Positions 8,449 through 16,246 of a DNA stretch of 64,000 bases are shown piece by piece. The first letter of the stretch is position 1. Every line of letters starts with the position of its first letter. The notes under the pieces were generated by a model that searched no databases, had not been told where the DNA came from, and was given only the letters and a program-made list of their open reading frames with translations. Source of the stretch: Nocardioides albertanoniae (lineage in GTDB: Bacteria > Actinomycetota > Actinomycetes > Propionibacteriales > Nocardioidaceae); the NCBI RefSeq assembly GCF_006716315.1, contig NZ_VFOV01000001.1:602501-666500 (forward strand), given 5' to 3'. Made by a program: the position numbers and the translations under genes.

Positions 8449-9573
8449 ATGAGCGCGCAGACCACCCCCGAGCTCCTCTGGTATCTGCCCAACTTCGTCG
8501 AGACCGGTCACCGCGGCGACACCGCGTCGGCGGAGGAGGGCTACGGCACCCTCGACTATCAGGTCGGGCTGGCCGAAGCGGTCGAGGACGCCGGCTGGTC
8601 GGGTGCGTTGCTGGGCACGAGCTGGGGGAGGCCCGACACGTTCACCGTGGCGACGGCGCTCGCGGCACGCACGACGAGGTTCGAGCCGCTCATCGCGATC
8701 CGGCCCGGCTTCTGGCGCCCGGCGAACTTCGCCACCGCGGCCGCCACCCTCGACCAGCTCAGCAAAGGGCGGGTGCGGGTCAACATCGTCTCGGGCCAGG
8801 ACGACCTCGCTGCCTACGGTGACCGTGAGGACTCGCGCGAGGCCCGCTATGCACGCACCAAGGAGTTCATGCGGCTGGTGCGGCGGTTGTGGACCGAGGA
8901 GTCCGTCACGGCCGACGGCGACCACTTCCGGGTCGCCGGCTCCACGGTCACCCCGAGGCCGTACGCACTCCCGGGCCGTCCTCGCCCCAGGCTCTACTTC
9001 GGCGGCGCCTCGCCGGAGGCCGAGGCGGTGGCCGCGACGGAGGCCGACGTGCAGCTCTTCTGGGGCGAGCCGTTGGACGGCGTCGGCGAGCGGATCGAGC
9101 GTCTGCGCGGGCTGGAGCGGTCGCTCGAGCGTGACCTGGCGCCGCTCGAGTTCGGGCTGCGGATCACCACGCTGGTCCGAGGCACCCGCGAGGAGGCTTG
9201 GCGTGACGCCGAGGAGAAGGTGCGTCAGATGGCCGACTCGGTCGGCGATCGCGAGTTCCGGGCCGGTCGGGCTGCCGTCGGTCAGAACCGTCTCCTCGAC
9301 CTCGCCGACCGCGGCGAGGTGCTCGACGAGTGCCTCTACACCGCTCCCGGAAGGTATGGCGGTGGCGGCGCCGGCACGACCTGGCTGGTCGGCTCGGCCG
9401 ACGATGTCGCCGGGGCGCTGAAGCGCTACCAGGACCTCGGTGTGACCCACTTCGTGCTCTCGGACACGCCCTACCGGACCGAGGTCGACCGGGTCGGCAA
9501 GGCACTGATCCCGCGTCTGCGGCCTGGCGTGACGGACGCGCTAACTGGCTCAAACGCGACGAGTCGAACGTAG
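8449..9573 (+). CDS. LLM-class flavin-dependent monooxygenase (SsuD-like)
   Basis: 374 residues, close to the ~380 of alkanesulfonate monooxygenase SsuD. A TIM-barrel luciferase-like protein; family features visible are 'LLWYLPNFVETGHRG' at the N-terminus, 'RPGFWRPANFATAAATLD', 'GRVRVNIVSGQ' and 'YFGGASPEAEAVAA'. These enzymes use reduced flavin and O2, typically to desulfonate alkanesulfonates. ATG 8449 follows an AGGAG Shine-Dalgarno, in an AT-rich intergenic stretch (8400-8448) that presumably holds its promoter. There is no flavin reductase or sulfonate transporter in the neighbourhood, so the substrate is open. Confidence 0.8.
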   Translation: MSAQTTPELLWYLPNFVETGHRGDTASAEEGYGTLDYQVGLAEAVEDAGWSGALLGTSWGRPDTFTVATALAARTTRFEPLIAIRPGFWRPANFATAAATLDQLSKGRVRVNIVSGQDDLAAYGDREDSREARYARTKEFMRLVRRLWTEESVTADGDHFRVAGSTVTPRPYALPGRPRPRLYFGGASPEAEAVAATEADVQLFWGEPLDGVGERIERLRGLERSLERDLAPLEFGLRITTLVRGTREEAWRDAEEKVRQMADSVGDREFRAGRAAVGQNRLLDLADRGEVLDECLYTAPGRYGGGGAGTTWLVGSADDVAGALKRYQDLGVTHFVLSDTPYRTEVDRVGKALIPRLRPGVTDALTGSNATSRT

Positions 9574-9603
9574 TTAACCGGAAAGACACGCTCCTGACCT
9601 GCG

Positions 9604-9640
9604 AAAACCATTGGTAGCTGGAGGGTGTTCGTCCTATTCT
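9604..9640 (+). promoter_or_regulatory. strong sigma-70-type promoter with WhiB7-style upstream A-run
   Basis: AAAA at 9604-9607, 3 nt, TTGGTA (-35, 9611-9616), 18-nt spacer, TATTCT (-10, 9635-9640). An A/T-rich block about 3 bp upstream of the -35 is the known hallmark of WhiB7-activated promoters in mycobacteria. A whiB7 gene is present at 43528. Confidence 0.55.
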
Positions 9641-9698
9641 GGGTAGCGCCCGGTTCGCGCTGGGCATATCCCAGTCAGCCCGAACGAAGGCACCAGTC

Positions 9699-9791
9699 AT
9701 GATCACGCAGCACTCGACCACCGCTCCGGCGGCGTGGTCGTTGACCGCTGCGCACGAGCGTGACCCTCATGCTCGCGGGAGTCGACAGTGA
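9699..9791 (+). CDS. 30-residue leader peptide (upstream mini-ORF)
   Basis: ATG 9699 to TGA 9789-9791, encoding a peptide that begins MITQHSTTAPAAWSL and ends HARGSRQ. It has a good Shine-Dalgarno (AAGG at 9687-9690, 8 nt before the ATG) and lies between the promoter and the intrinsic terminator. Its position and size are those of a regulatory leader peptide whose translation decides terminator folding. There is no run of a single amino acid, so a ribosome-stalling (antibiotic-type) signal is more likely than amino-acid attenuation; that is inference. Confidence 0.55.
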   Translation: MITQHSTTAPAAWSLTAAHERDPHARGSRQ

Positions 9792-9822
9792 CCTGGGTGC
9801 ATAGCCGCACCGGATCGCGCCG

Positions 9823-9867
9823 GGCCGCTCCTGCGAGACATGTCTGTCTCGCTGGGGCGGCCTTTTT
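9823..9867 (+). terminator. intrinsic terminator between leader peptide and HNH gene
   Basis: Outer stem of 9 pairs (9823-9831 with 9854-9862) and inner 8-bp stem GCGAGACA / TGTCTCGC with a TGTC loop, directly followed by TTTTTGTTT. This is the only textbook U-tract terminator seen in the window. It lies 32 nt after the mini-ORF stop and 37 nt before the HNH start. Confidence 0.8.
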
Positions 9868-9903
9868 GTTTCCTTCTGTCCGGCTCCTAGGAGGCAGTCG
9901 AGC

Positions 9904-10359
9904 ATGAACACGACCGTGGGCGCGGTGACGCTCTACAACGCCTCCTTCGAGCCGCTCGGGCGGGTCTCGTTCAAGCATGCCGTGCGGATGCTGTTCCGCG
10001 AGGTGGCGGTGGTGCACGAGCAGCAGGGCGACAAGATGATCGGGCCGCACCCCTGGCCCCGGGCCGTGCGGCTGGTCCGCTACGTCGCCATGCACTGGAT
10101 GTATCGGCCCGCCGGCTACTCCCGCGAGGGAGTGCTGAAGCGCGAGCACCACCGGTGCGCCTACTGCGGCGGCCACGCTCGCACCATCGACCACCTGCTT
10201 CCACAGTCGCGCGGCGGCAGGTGGACATGGATGAACACCGTCGCGGCCTGCGGCACGTGCAACGGCCGCAAGGGCAACCGCACGCCGGAGGAGGCGCACA
10301 TGATGCTGCGGATCGAGCCGTACGTGCCCACCCGTGCACAGCTCGCCGCCATCGCCTGA
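9904..10359 (+). CDS. HNH endonuclease family protein
   Basis: 151 residues. The HNH/beta-beta-alpha metal fold is at ~80-135: 'CAYCGGHARTIDHLLPQSRGG', then 'NTVAACGTCNGRKGNRTPEEA'. The two CxxC pairs bind a structural zinc; the 'IDHLLP' His and the later Asn are the catalytic HNH residues. The first ~75 residues are a conserved actinobacterial extension ('VTLYNASFEPLGRVSFKHAV'). The ATG at 9904 follows CTAGGAGG. The biological role of this chromosomal family is not established. It is the only gene behind the attenuator-like leader, so it probably responds to translational stress; that is inference. Confidence 0.8.
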   Translation: MNTTVGAVTLYNASFEPLGRVSFKHAVRMLFREVAVVHEQQGDKMIGPHPWPRAVRLVRYVAMHWMYRPAGYSREGVLKREHHRCAYCGGHARTIDHLLPQSRGGRWTWMNTVAACGTCNGRKGNRTPEEAHMMLRIEPYVPTRAQLAAIA

Positions 10360-10442
10360 GGGCTCGATGTCAGAGGTCGACGCCCGCGGAAACCGTCGCG
10401 CCGACTTGACGATTCATTAATAAGTACGATGGACTAACAAAC

Positions 10443-11561
10443 ATGTCGAAGACAAGGCGGCGCACACTGCGACCGATCGGGAAGCTGCTGCAGGAAGACG
10501 CGCGGCGCCATCACCGCTCGCTGGTGCTGCAGCACCTCTTCGCGGTCGGCCCCGCGAGCCGCGCCGACCTCGCTCGCGCATCGGGGCTGACCCGGGCCAC
10601 CGTCTCCGATCTGGTCGGCAGCCTGCTCGACGACGGGCTCGTCGAAGAGCTGGGTGCTCCGGTGGAGAGCCGGGTCGGGAAGCCGCCGATGCTCGTGGGC
10701 CTCGCCGCCGACGCCACCCACATCGTCGCCATCGACGTCTCCGGTGACGACGATGTCGTCGGGGCCGTGCTCAACCTGACCGGTGAGGTCGTGCACCGCG
10801 CCACCACCCCGTGGCGCGGGCGCACGGGCGACGCCGCCGTACGCCTCGTGAAGGGCCTGGTCGCGGAGATGATCGCCGCCACCGACCGGCCGATCCTGGG
10901 CGTCGGCATCGGCAGCCCCGGCGTGGTCTCGGCCGACGGCACCGTGGTCGCCGCCCCCAACCTCGGCTGGAGCGACGTCGCCCTGGCCGATCAGGTCCGG
11001 CGCGAGACCGGCAGACCGACGTACGTCGCCAACGACGCCAACACGGCGGTGCTGGGCGAATACACCTTCGGCCAGTCCGGCGACGGTGGTCTGATGCTGA
11101 TCCGGGTCGGCACCGGTGTGGGTGCGGGGCTCGTGCTCGAGGGTGCGCTGCTGCACGGGTTCGTCGACGCGGCCGGTGAGGTCGGCCACGTGACCGTCGA
11201 TCCCGACGGCCCGCTGTGCGCCTGTGGCCGCCGTGGCTGTCTGGAGACCTTCCTGGCGGTGCCGCACCTGCGCGAGCGCCTCGAGAGGGCCGAGGAGGAT
11301 GTGCTGGTCGAGGCCGGTGCCCATCTCGGAAAGGTGCTGGCGCCCGTGGTCGGCACCCTCAACCTTCACGAGCTGGTGCTCTCCGGGCCCGCGGATCTCC
11401 TCGACGGACCGCTGCGAGAGACCTCCGACCGCATCATCCGGGAGCGGACGATGCCGGTCAGCGGCGAGCGCCTCGAGCTCCGCACCTCCACCCTCGGCGA
11501 CGACGTCGTGATCGTCGGCGCGGCCGTGCTCGTGCTCGCCGGCGAGCTGGGGGTGTCGTGA
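10443..11561 (+). CDS. ROK family transcriptional regulator (NagC-like)
   Basis: 372 residues. N-terminal winged helix-turn-helix (~25-75, 'ASRADLARASGLTRATVSDLV'), then a ROK sugar-kinase-like domain with the zinc motif 'CACGRRGCLE' (~260). It probably senses GlcNAc or a phosphorylated amino sugar and represses the following genes. It heads a tightly packed operon (next start ATG 11561 overlaps its TGA). The 83 nt upstream contain an AT-rich island (TTGACG at 10406, then ATTCATTAATAAG) unlike the surrounding DNA, a likely promoter/operator. Confidence 0.85.
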   Translation: MSKTRRRTLRPIGKLLQEDARRHHRSLVLQHLFAVGPASRADLARASGLTRATVSDLVGSLLDDGLVEELGAPVESRVGKPPMLVGLAADATHIVAIDVSGDDDVVGAVLNLTGEVVHRATTPWRGRTGDAAVRLVKGLVAEMIAATDRPILGVGIGSPGVVSADGTVVAAPNLGWSDVALADQVRRETGRPTYVANDANTAVLGEYTFGQSGDGGLMLIRVGTGVGAGLVLEGALLHGFVDAAGEVGHVTVDPDGPLCACGRRGCLETFLAVPHLRERLERAEEDVLVEAGAHLGKVLAPVVGTLNLHELVLSGPADLLDGPLRETSDRIIRERTMPVSGERLELRTSTLGDDVVIVGAAVLVLAGELGVS

Positions 11562-13012
11562 TGCCGAGGCCTCAGGAGCGTGCCGAGACCCTCGCGCTGC
11601 GCGTGCAGGTCTCGGCCTTCGCCGGCACCGACCTGCCGGCCGACTACGCCGGCCTGCTCCGCGAGGGCATGGGCGGGATCTGCCTGTTCGGGACGAACAC
11701 GGAGGCCGGTGAGGAGTCCGTACGCAGCCTGACGGGTGCGATCAGGGCGGCATCCGCCGAGGGTGGCTGGACACCGGTGATCGCCATCGACGAGGAGGGC
11801 GGCGACGTCACCCGGCTGGAGGCGCAGACCGGCTCGTCGGTGCTCGGGGCCGCCGCGCTCGGCGCGGCCGACGACCTCTCGCTGACCGAGGCCACCGGCC
11901 GGGCGATCGGGTCGAGGCTGGCCCGGGCGGGCATCAACCTCAACCTGGCGCCGGTCGCCGACGTCAACTCCAACCCCGACAACCCGGTGATCGCGACCCG
12001 GTCGTTCTCCCGCGACGCCGACGTGGCGGCCGAGCACGTGGCCGCCTGGGTCACGGGGCTGGAGTCGACCGGGGTCGCCGCCTGCGTCAAGCACTTCCCC
12101 GGCCACGGCGACACCGGTCAGGACAGCCACGTCGACCTCCCGGTGCTCGAGGCGTCGCTCGCGACGCTGCGCGAGCGTGAGCTGGTGCCGTTCCAGGCCG
12201 CGGCCGAGGTCGGAGCAGCCTCGGTCATGACCTCCCACATCGTGGTGCCCGCGCTCGATCCGGAGCTTCCGGGCACCCTCTCCGCGCCGGTGCTCGAGCT
12301 GGCCCGTGAGCTCGGCTATGCCGGCCCGGTCGTCTCCGACGCCCTAGACATGGCTGGTGCCTCGGCGACCCGTGGCATCCCCGCGGCCGCGGTGCTCTCG
12401 CTCGCGGCCGGCGCCGACCTGCTCCTGCTCGGCCCCGACAAGCCCGTCTCGCTGGTGCGGGAGACCGCTGCCGCCATCGTGGCGGCCGTCGACTCCGGTG
12501 AGCTCTCGCTGGAGCGGCTCGAGGATGCGGTCGCGCGCGTCGACGGGCTGCTCGCCGGCATGGCCGACCCAGCCGCGACTGACGCGACCGTCGCGACCGA
12601 CCCGCGCTTCGAGGAGGCATCGGTCGAGGGTGCCCGCAAGGCTCTGGTCGCGGCCGGCGACCTCGGCTCGCTCCCCGACCTGACCGGCGCCCTCGTCGTC
12701 ACCGTCGGCACCGAGGCCAACATCGCGGTCGGTGACGTGCCCTGGGGGCTGGCGCCCGACGTCGTGGTGCGCCCCGACGACCCGCTCCCCGATCTCCCCG
12801 ACGTGCCCCTCATCGTGCAGGTGCGTGACGCCCACCGCCGGCCCGAGGTCGGCCGCACCGTCGCCGAGCTGCGCCGAGCTGCGGTGCTGGTGGAGTGGGG
12901 GTGGCCCGGGGCGTACGACGCCGGGCTGCCGCGACTGTGCCCGCAGGGCTACTCGCTGCCGGGTGTGGCCGCGGTGACCGACGTGCTCCGGCAAGCGGGT
13001 TGGCAGCGGTGA
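11561..13012 (+). CDS. nagZ: glycoside hydrolase family 3 beta-N-acetylhexosaminidase (NagZ-like)
   Basis: 483 residues. GH3 signature 'KHFPGHGDTGQDSH' (~182-195), the His-Asp loop characteristic of NagZ-type N-acetylglucosaminidases, and 'VVSDALDMAGA' with the nucleophile Asp. It removes GlcNAc from muropeptides or chitooligosaccharides. No signal peptide, so it acts in the cytoplasm, consistent with recycling. The C-terminal ~130 residues are an extra domain common in actinobacterial members. ATG 11561 overlaps the regulator stop by one base; GTG 11558 is possible. Confidence 0.88.
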   Translation: MPRPQERAETLALRVQVSAFAGTDLPADYAGLLREGMGGICLFGTNTEAGEESVRSLTGAIRAASAEGGWTPVIAIDEEGGDVTRLEAQTGSSVLGAAALGAADDLSLTEATGRAIGSRLARAGINLNLAPVADVNSNPDNPVIATRSFSRDADVAAEHVAAWVTGLESTGVAACVKHFPGHGDTGQDSHVDLPVLEASLATLRERELVPFQAAAEVGAASVMTSHIVVPALDPELPGTLSAPVLELARELGYAGPVVSDALDMAGASATRGIPAAAVLSLAAGADLLLLGPDKPVSLVRETAAAIVAAVDSGELSLERLEDAVARVDGLLAGMADPAATDATVATDPRFEEASVEGARKALVAAGDLGSLPDLTGALVVTVGTEANIAVGDVPWGLAPDVVVRPDDPLPDLPDVPLIVQVRDAHRRPEVGRTVAELRRAAVLVEWGWPGAYDAGLPRLCPQGYSLPGVAAVTDVLRQAGWQR

Positions 13013-13941
13013 GCGACGTACGGGTCGGCCTCGACATCGGGGGCACCAAGATCCATGGCATCGCGATCGGGCCCGACGGCGTGGTGCTGGCGGAGGAGCG
13101 CGTCGCCACGACCCGCGGGCCCGAGGGCGTCGTGACCAGCGCGGCGGCAGTGGTCGCGGCGCTTCGCGCATCCCTCGACGGCGACGTGATCAGGTCGATC
13201 GGTGCCGGTATCCCGGGCATCGTCGACACCCGCGCCGGCACCGTCAAGCACGCGGTCAACCTGGGCCTCGACGGTGCCGCCTTCCCGCTCGCCGAGCTCC
13301 TCGGGGCGCGAGCCGGCGCGGTGGTCACGCTCGAGAACGACACCAACGCGGCGACCCTCGGCGCCCATGCCGTCGAGGACGTCGACGACCTCGTCTACCT
13401 CTCCCTCGGCACCGGTCTGGCCGCCGGCCTCTATCTCGGCGGTGCGCTCCGGCGAGGTTTCCACGGTGCGGCGGGCGAGGTGGGGCATCTCCCGGTCGAC
13501 CCGGAGGGCGCGGTCTGCGGCTGCGGGCAGCGCGGCTGCCTCGAGCTGGTCGCGTCCGGTGCTGCTCTCGCCTCCGCCTGGCCCACGACGACCGGTCACC
13601 CGGCCGCGGCTCTCTTCGCGGCCGCCACCGAGGGCGACCCGGCGGCGATCGCCGTACGTGACCGCTTCGCCACCGGCGTCGCCGCGGCGATCCGCGCGCT
13701 GGCGCTGGCCGTCGACCCCGAGCGCGTCGTCATCGGCGGCGGTGTCGCCGCGATCGGCGAACCGCTGCGTGAGGCGATCGCGGTCGCGCTCACCGAGCAG
13801 GCCGAGACCTCGCCGTTCCTCGCCTCCCTGGAGCTGGCCTCGCGGCTGCGGGTGGTCTCGTCCGCTCCGGTGGCGGCGATCGGCGCCGCCCTGATCACTC
13901 CTCAGCGCACCCCTCGAACCCCGATCCGGATGAAGGACTGA
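13009..13941 (+). CDS. nagK: ROK family sugar kinase, probable N-acetylglucosamine kinase
   Basis: 310 residues with an N-terminal ATP-binding 'GLDIGGTKIHG' and a ROK zinc site 'CGCGQRGCLE'; there is no DNA-binding domain, unlike the ROK regulator at the head of the operon. It would phosphorylate GlcNAc released by the GH3 enzyme. Start at GTG 13009, which overlaps the nagZ stop (GTGA); a longer open frame upstream lacks family similarity. It is followed after one base by nagB. GlcNAc is assigned from operon context; the sequence alone would also allow glucose. Confidence 0.8.
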   Translation: MSDVRVGLDIGGTKIHGIAIGPDGVVLAEERVATTRGPEGVVTSAAAVVAALRASLDGDVIRSIGAGIPGIVDTRAGTVKHAVNLGLDGAAFPLAELLGARAGAVVTLENDTNAATLGAHAVEDVDDLVYLSLGTGLAAGLYLGGALRRGFHGAAGEVGHLPVDPEGAVCGCGQRGCLELVASGAALASAWPTTTGHPAAALFAAATEGDPAAIAVRDRFATGVAAAIRALALAVDPERVVIGGGVAAIGEPLREAIAVALTEQAETSPFLASLELASRLRVVSSAPVAAIGAALITPQRTPRTPIRMKD

Positions 13942-13942
13942 C

Positions 13943-14740
13943 ATGGAAGTAGTGGTCCTGGACGATGCCGCCGCCGTGGCGGCTCTCGCCGCGGACGCGA
14001 TCGAAGCAGTCGTACGCCGCAGGGCGGCCGACAACACCTCGGCCGTGCTCGGGCTGGCGACGGGCTCGACCCCGCTGGCGACCTACGAAGAGCTCATCAG
14101 GCGCGCCCAGGACGGCCGCGGGCCGTCGTACGCGGGCGTGGAGACCTTCAACCTCGACGAGTACGTCGGCCTGCCCGATGGCCACGAGCAGGCCTATCTG
14201 GCGACCATCCGGCGGGAGTTCACCGATGCGGTCGGCATCCCGCCCGAGCGGGTCCACGGCCCGGACCCGACCGAGGCGACGCTGCCCGACGCGGGGGAGC
14301 GCTACGAGGCGGCGATCGAGCGGGCCGGCGGCATCGACGTGCAGCTCCTCGGCATCGGCTCCGACGGTCATCTGGCCTTCAACGAGCCGGGCTCCTCGCT
14401 CGCGTCGCTGACCCGGATCAAGACCCTCACGGCCACGACCAGGCGCGACAACGCGCGCTTCTTCGGGTCCCCCGACGCGGTGCCCCACCACGTGCTCACC
14501 CAGGGTCTCGGCACCATCTCCAGGGCCGGCCACCTGCTTCTGCTGGCCACCGGTGAGGGCAAGGCGGCCGCCGTCGCGGAAGCCGTCGAGGGCCCGGTCT
14601 CGGCCAGCTGCCCGGCTTCCGTGCTCCAGCACCACCGCCACGTCTCCGTGCTCCTCGACGAGGCCGCGGCCTCCCGCCTCGCTCGCCTCGACTACTACCG
14701 CGAGGTCTACGCCGACAAGCCCGGCTGGCAGGGCATCTGA
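13943..14740 (+). CDS. nagB: glucosamine-6-phosphate deaminase
   Basis: 265 residues, the normal NagB length. Family motifs: 'GLATGSTPLATYEEL', 'ETFNLDEYVGL', 'LLGIGSDGHLAFNEPGSS'. It converts glucosamine-6-phosphate to fructose-6-phosphate and ammonia, ending the amino-sugar catabolic route. Start ATG is one base after the nagK stop. A nagA deacetylase is needed between NagK and NagB and is not in this operon. Confidence 0.93.
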   Translation: MEVVVLDDAAAVAALAADAIEAVVRRRAADNTSAVLGLATGSTPLATYEELIRRAQDGRGPSYAGVETFNLDEYVGLPDGHEQAYLATIRREFTDAVGIPPERVHGPDPTEATLPDAGERYEAAIERAGGIDVQLLGIGSDGHLAFNEPGSSLASLTRIKTLTATTRRDNARFFGSPDAVPHHVLTQGLGTISRAGHLLLLATGEGKAAAVAEAVEGPVSASCPASVLQHHRHVSVLLDEAAASRLARLDYYREVYADKPGWQGI

Positions 14741-14759
14741 GCGGGCATCTGAGCGGGCG

Positions 14760-15839
14760 TCAGAGCGCCTCGCGGAGCCGCTCGGCGGCGGTCTCCGGCG
14801 GGATGTCGTTGACCCAGAGCGCGACACCCGACTCGATGCCTGCCAGATACTTCAGCCGCCCGGGAGCTCGCCGGATCGTGAAGATCTCGGTGGCCAGGTG
14901 CCAGGTGTCCTCACGTCCGACCGGCGCCTGCTGCCAGCCGGCGATGTACGGCACCGGCCCGGCGTCGTCGAGACCGTCCATCCGCTGCAGGCACTCCTGG
15001 TAGATGACGCCGAGGTCGTCCATCTCCGCGGGCGTGAGACCCGGCAGCGTGCCGACGTGGCGCCGCGGCACGACCCGGATCTCGTAGGGCCAGCGGCCCG
15101 CATAGGGCACGTACGCCACGAACGTCTCGTTCTCGGCGACCACCCGCGACCCGTCGGCGATCTCGTCGGCGAGCACCGCGCACTGGAGGCAGTCACCGGT
15201 CGCCTCGCGGTGGGCGTCCGCGGCGTTCACCAGCGACTCGATCCGAGGCGGCAGCACCGGCATCGCGTAGATCTGGCCGTGCGGGTGCTGCAGCGTCACC
15301 CCGATCTCCTCGCCGCGGTTCTCGAAGCAGAAGACGTAGGCCACCTCCGGCATCGCCATCAGCTGCTCGGTGCGGTGGGCGAGCGCCGCGAGCACCGTGC
15401 GCACCCGCTCCGGAGGGAGGTCGACGAAGCTCTGGTCGTGGTCGCTGGTGAAGCAGACCACCTCGCACCGGCCGCGCCCCGGCCGGGAGACGAACGGCTC
15501 CCCTGTCGCCTCGCCGACGGCCACCGTCGACAGCGCCGGGAACCGGTTCTCGAAGGCCACCACGTCATAGCTCTCCGCCGGGATCTCGGTGAGCCGGCCG
15601 TCGATCGACGGGCACAGCGGGCACTCGTCCGAGGGCGGCTTGAACGTACGCGTCTGCCGGTGTCCTGCCACCGCGGTCCAGGTGGCGGTCAGCCGGTCCC
15701 AGCGCAGCTGCGACCCGCCCGCCCGCGGCTCCAGCGGCCGCTCGTCGTGCACCGTCCGTGTCGTCGGCTGCTCGTCGAAGAACCAGATCTGGCGTCCGTC
15801 GGCTAGTTCGGCTGGCGTGGCCACTGGGGAAGTCGGCAT
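14760..15839 (-). CDS. galT: galactose-1-phosphate uridylyltransferase
   Basis: 359 residues. The active-site 'HPHGQIYAMP' contains the nucleophilic His, preceded by 'FENRGEEIGVTLQ'; 'CPLCPS' (~73) and the downstream HxH/H residues are the usual metal ligands. It exchanges UMP between UDP-glucose and galactose-1-phosphate in the Leloir pathway. No galE or galK is adjacent. Starts at ATG 15839. Confidence 0.93.
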   Translation of the reverse strand: MPTSPVATPAELADGRQIWFFDEQPTTRTVHDERPLEPRAGGSQLRWDRLTATWTAVAGHRQTRTFKPPSDECPLCPSIDGRLTEIPAESYDVVAFENRFPALSTVAVGEATGEPFVSRPGRGRCEVVCFTSDHDQSFVDLPPERVRTVLAALAHRTEQLMAMPEVAYVFCFENRGEEIGVTLQHPHGQIYAMPVLPPRIESLVNAADAHREATGDCLQCAVLADEIADGSRVVAENETFVAYVPYAGRWPYEIRVVPRRHVGTLPGLTPAEMDDLGVIYQECLQRMDGLDDAGPVPYIAGWQQAPVGREDTWHLATEIFTIRRAPGRLKYLAGIESGVALWVNDIPPETAAERLREAL

Positions 15840-15906
15840 GCGCCGATTATCCCCTTCCCGGGGTGGACGGTGACGACCGGATGCGGCCTTCCAGATGATT
15901 GCAAGA

Positions 15907-15924
15907 CTACATAGATCTAGGTAG
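15907..15924. promoter_or_regulatory. palindromic operator of the toxin-antitoxin pair
   Basis: CTACATAGATCTAGGTAG, 16 of 18 positions symmetric, ending 10 nt before the antitoxin ATG at 15935. Its place is where a Phd-type antitoxin would bind for autoregulation. It also argues against the open TTG start at 15899. Confidence 0.55.
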
Positions 15925-15934
15925 TGTTGTCGTC

Positions 15935-16243
15935 ATGAAGGAGACGCGGGTGCCGATGACGGCGGCCTCCAGGATGGGCGTGTCAGCGCTGGCGGCGAAG
16001 AGCGCCGAGGGTCGAGTCGTCCTCACCAGCCACGGGAGAGCAGTTGCCGTGATCGGGTCGGCCGAGCATCTCGATGCCGACCTTCGCGCGCTTCGAGAGG
16101 CGACGGCTCGGGTGATCGACGCCGCCGCCGACATCGTCTCCTCACGTGGCGAGACGCTGTCTCTGGAGGAGACCTGCGAACGGCTCGGTGTCGACGTGGA
16201 GCGGGTCCGTGAGCGGGCCGCCGATCGTCGCGACGTCGCCTAG
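15935..16243 (+). CDS. Phd/YefM-type antitoxin
   Basis: 102 residues. The N-terminal part 'MTAASRMGVSALAAKSAEGRVVLTSHGRAVAVIGS' region has the Phd/YefM DNA-binding pattern (sequence ending in 'VLTxHGRxVAVI'). The C-terminal ~50 residues are predicted helical and would wrap the toxin. It is leaderless-looking (no Shine-Dalgarno before ATG 15935). The stop is 3 nt before the GTG of the putative toxin. Confidence 0.7.
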   Translation: MKETRVPMTAASRMGVSALAAKSAEGRVVLTSHGRAVAVIGSAEHLDADLRALREATARVIDAAADIVSSRGETLSLEETCERLGVDVERVRERAADRRDVA

Positions 16244-16246
16244 CTC

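Larger units (their letters stand above)
9574..9903 (+). other. 330-nt intergenic region acting as a long transcribed leader of the HNH gene
   Basis: It contains, in order: an A-run and a -35/-10 promoter (9604-9640); a stretch able to fold (GTTCG/CGAAC outer stem around CTGGG-CATAT-CCCAG, ~9653-9685); a mini-ORF with its own Shine-Dalgarno (9699-9791); an intrinsic terminator (9823-9867); and the AGGAGG of the HNH gene (~9890). Together these have the layout of a transcription attenuator. Confidence 0.65.

Noticed and set aside
8344..9450. N-terminal extension of the fused carboxyltransferase frame to 9450
   Set aside because: It overlaps the monooxygenase on the other strand and has no family similarity; the real start is ATG 8343.
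15899..15934. TTG start for the first antitoxin at 15899
   Set aside because: It would place the operator palindrome inside the coding region; the ATG at 15935 gives the usual Phd start.
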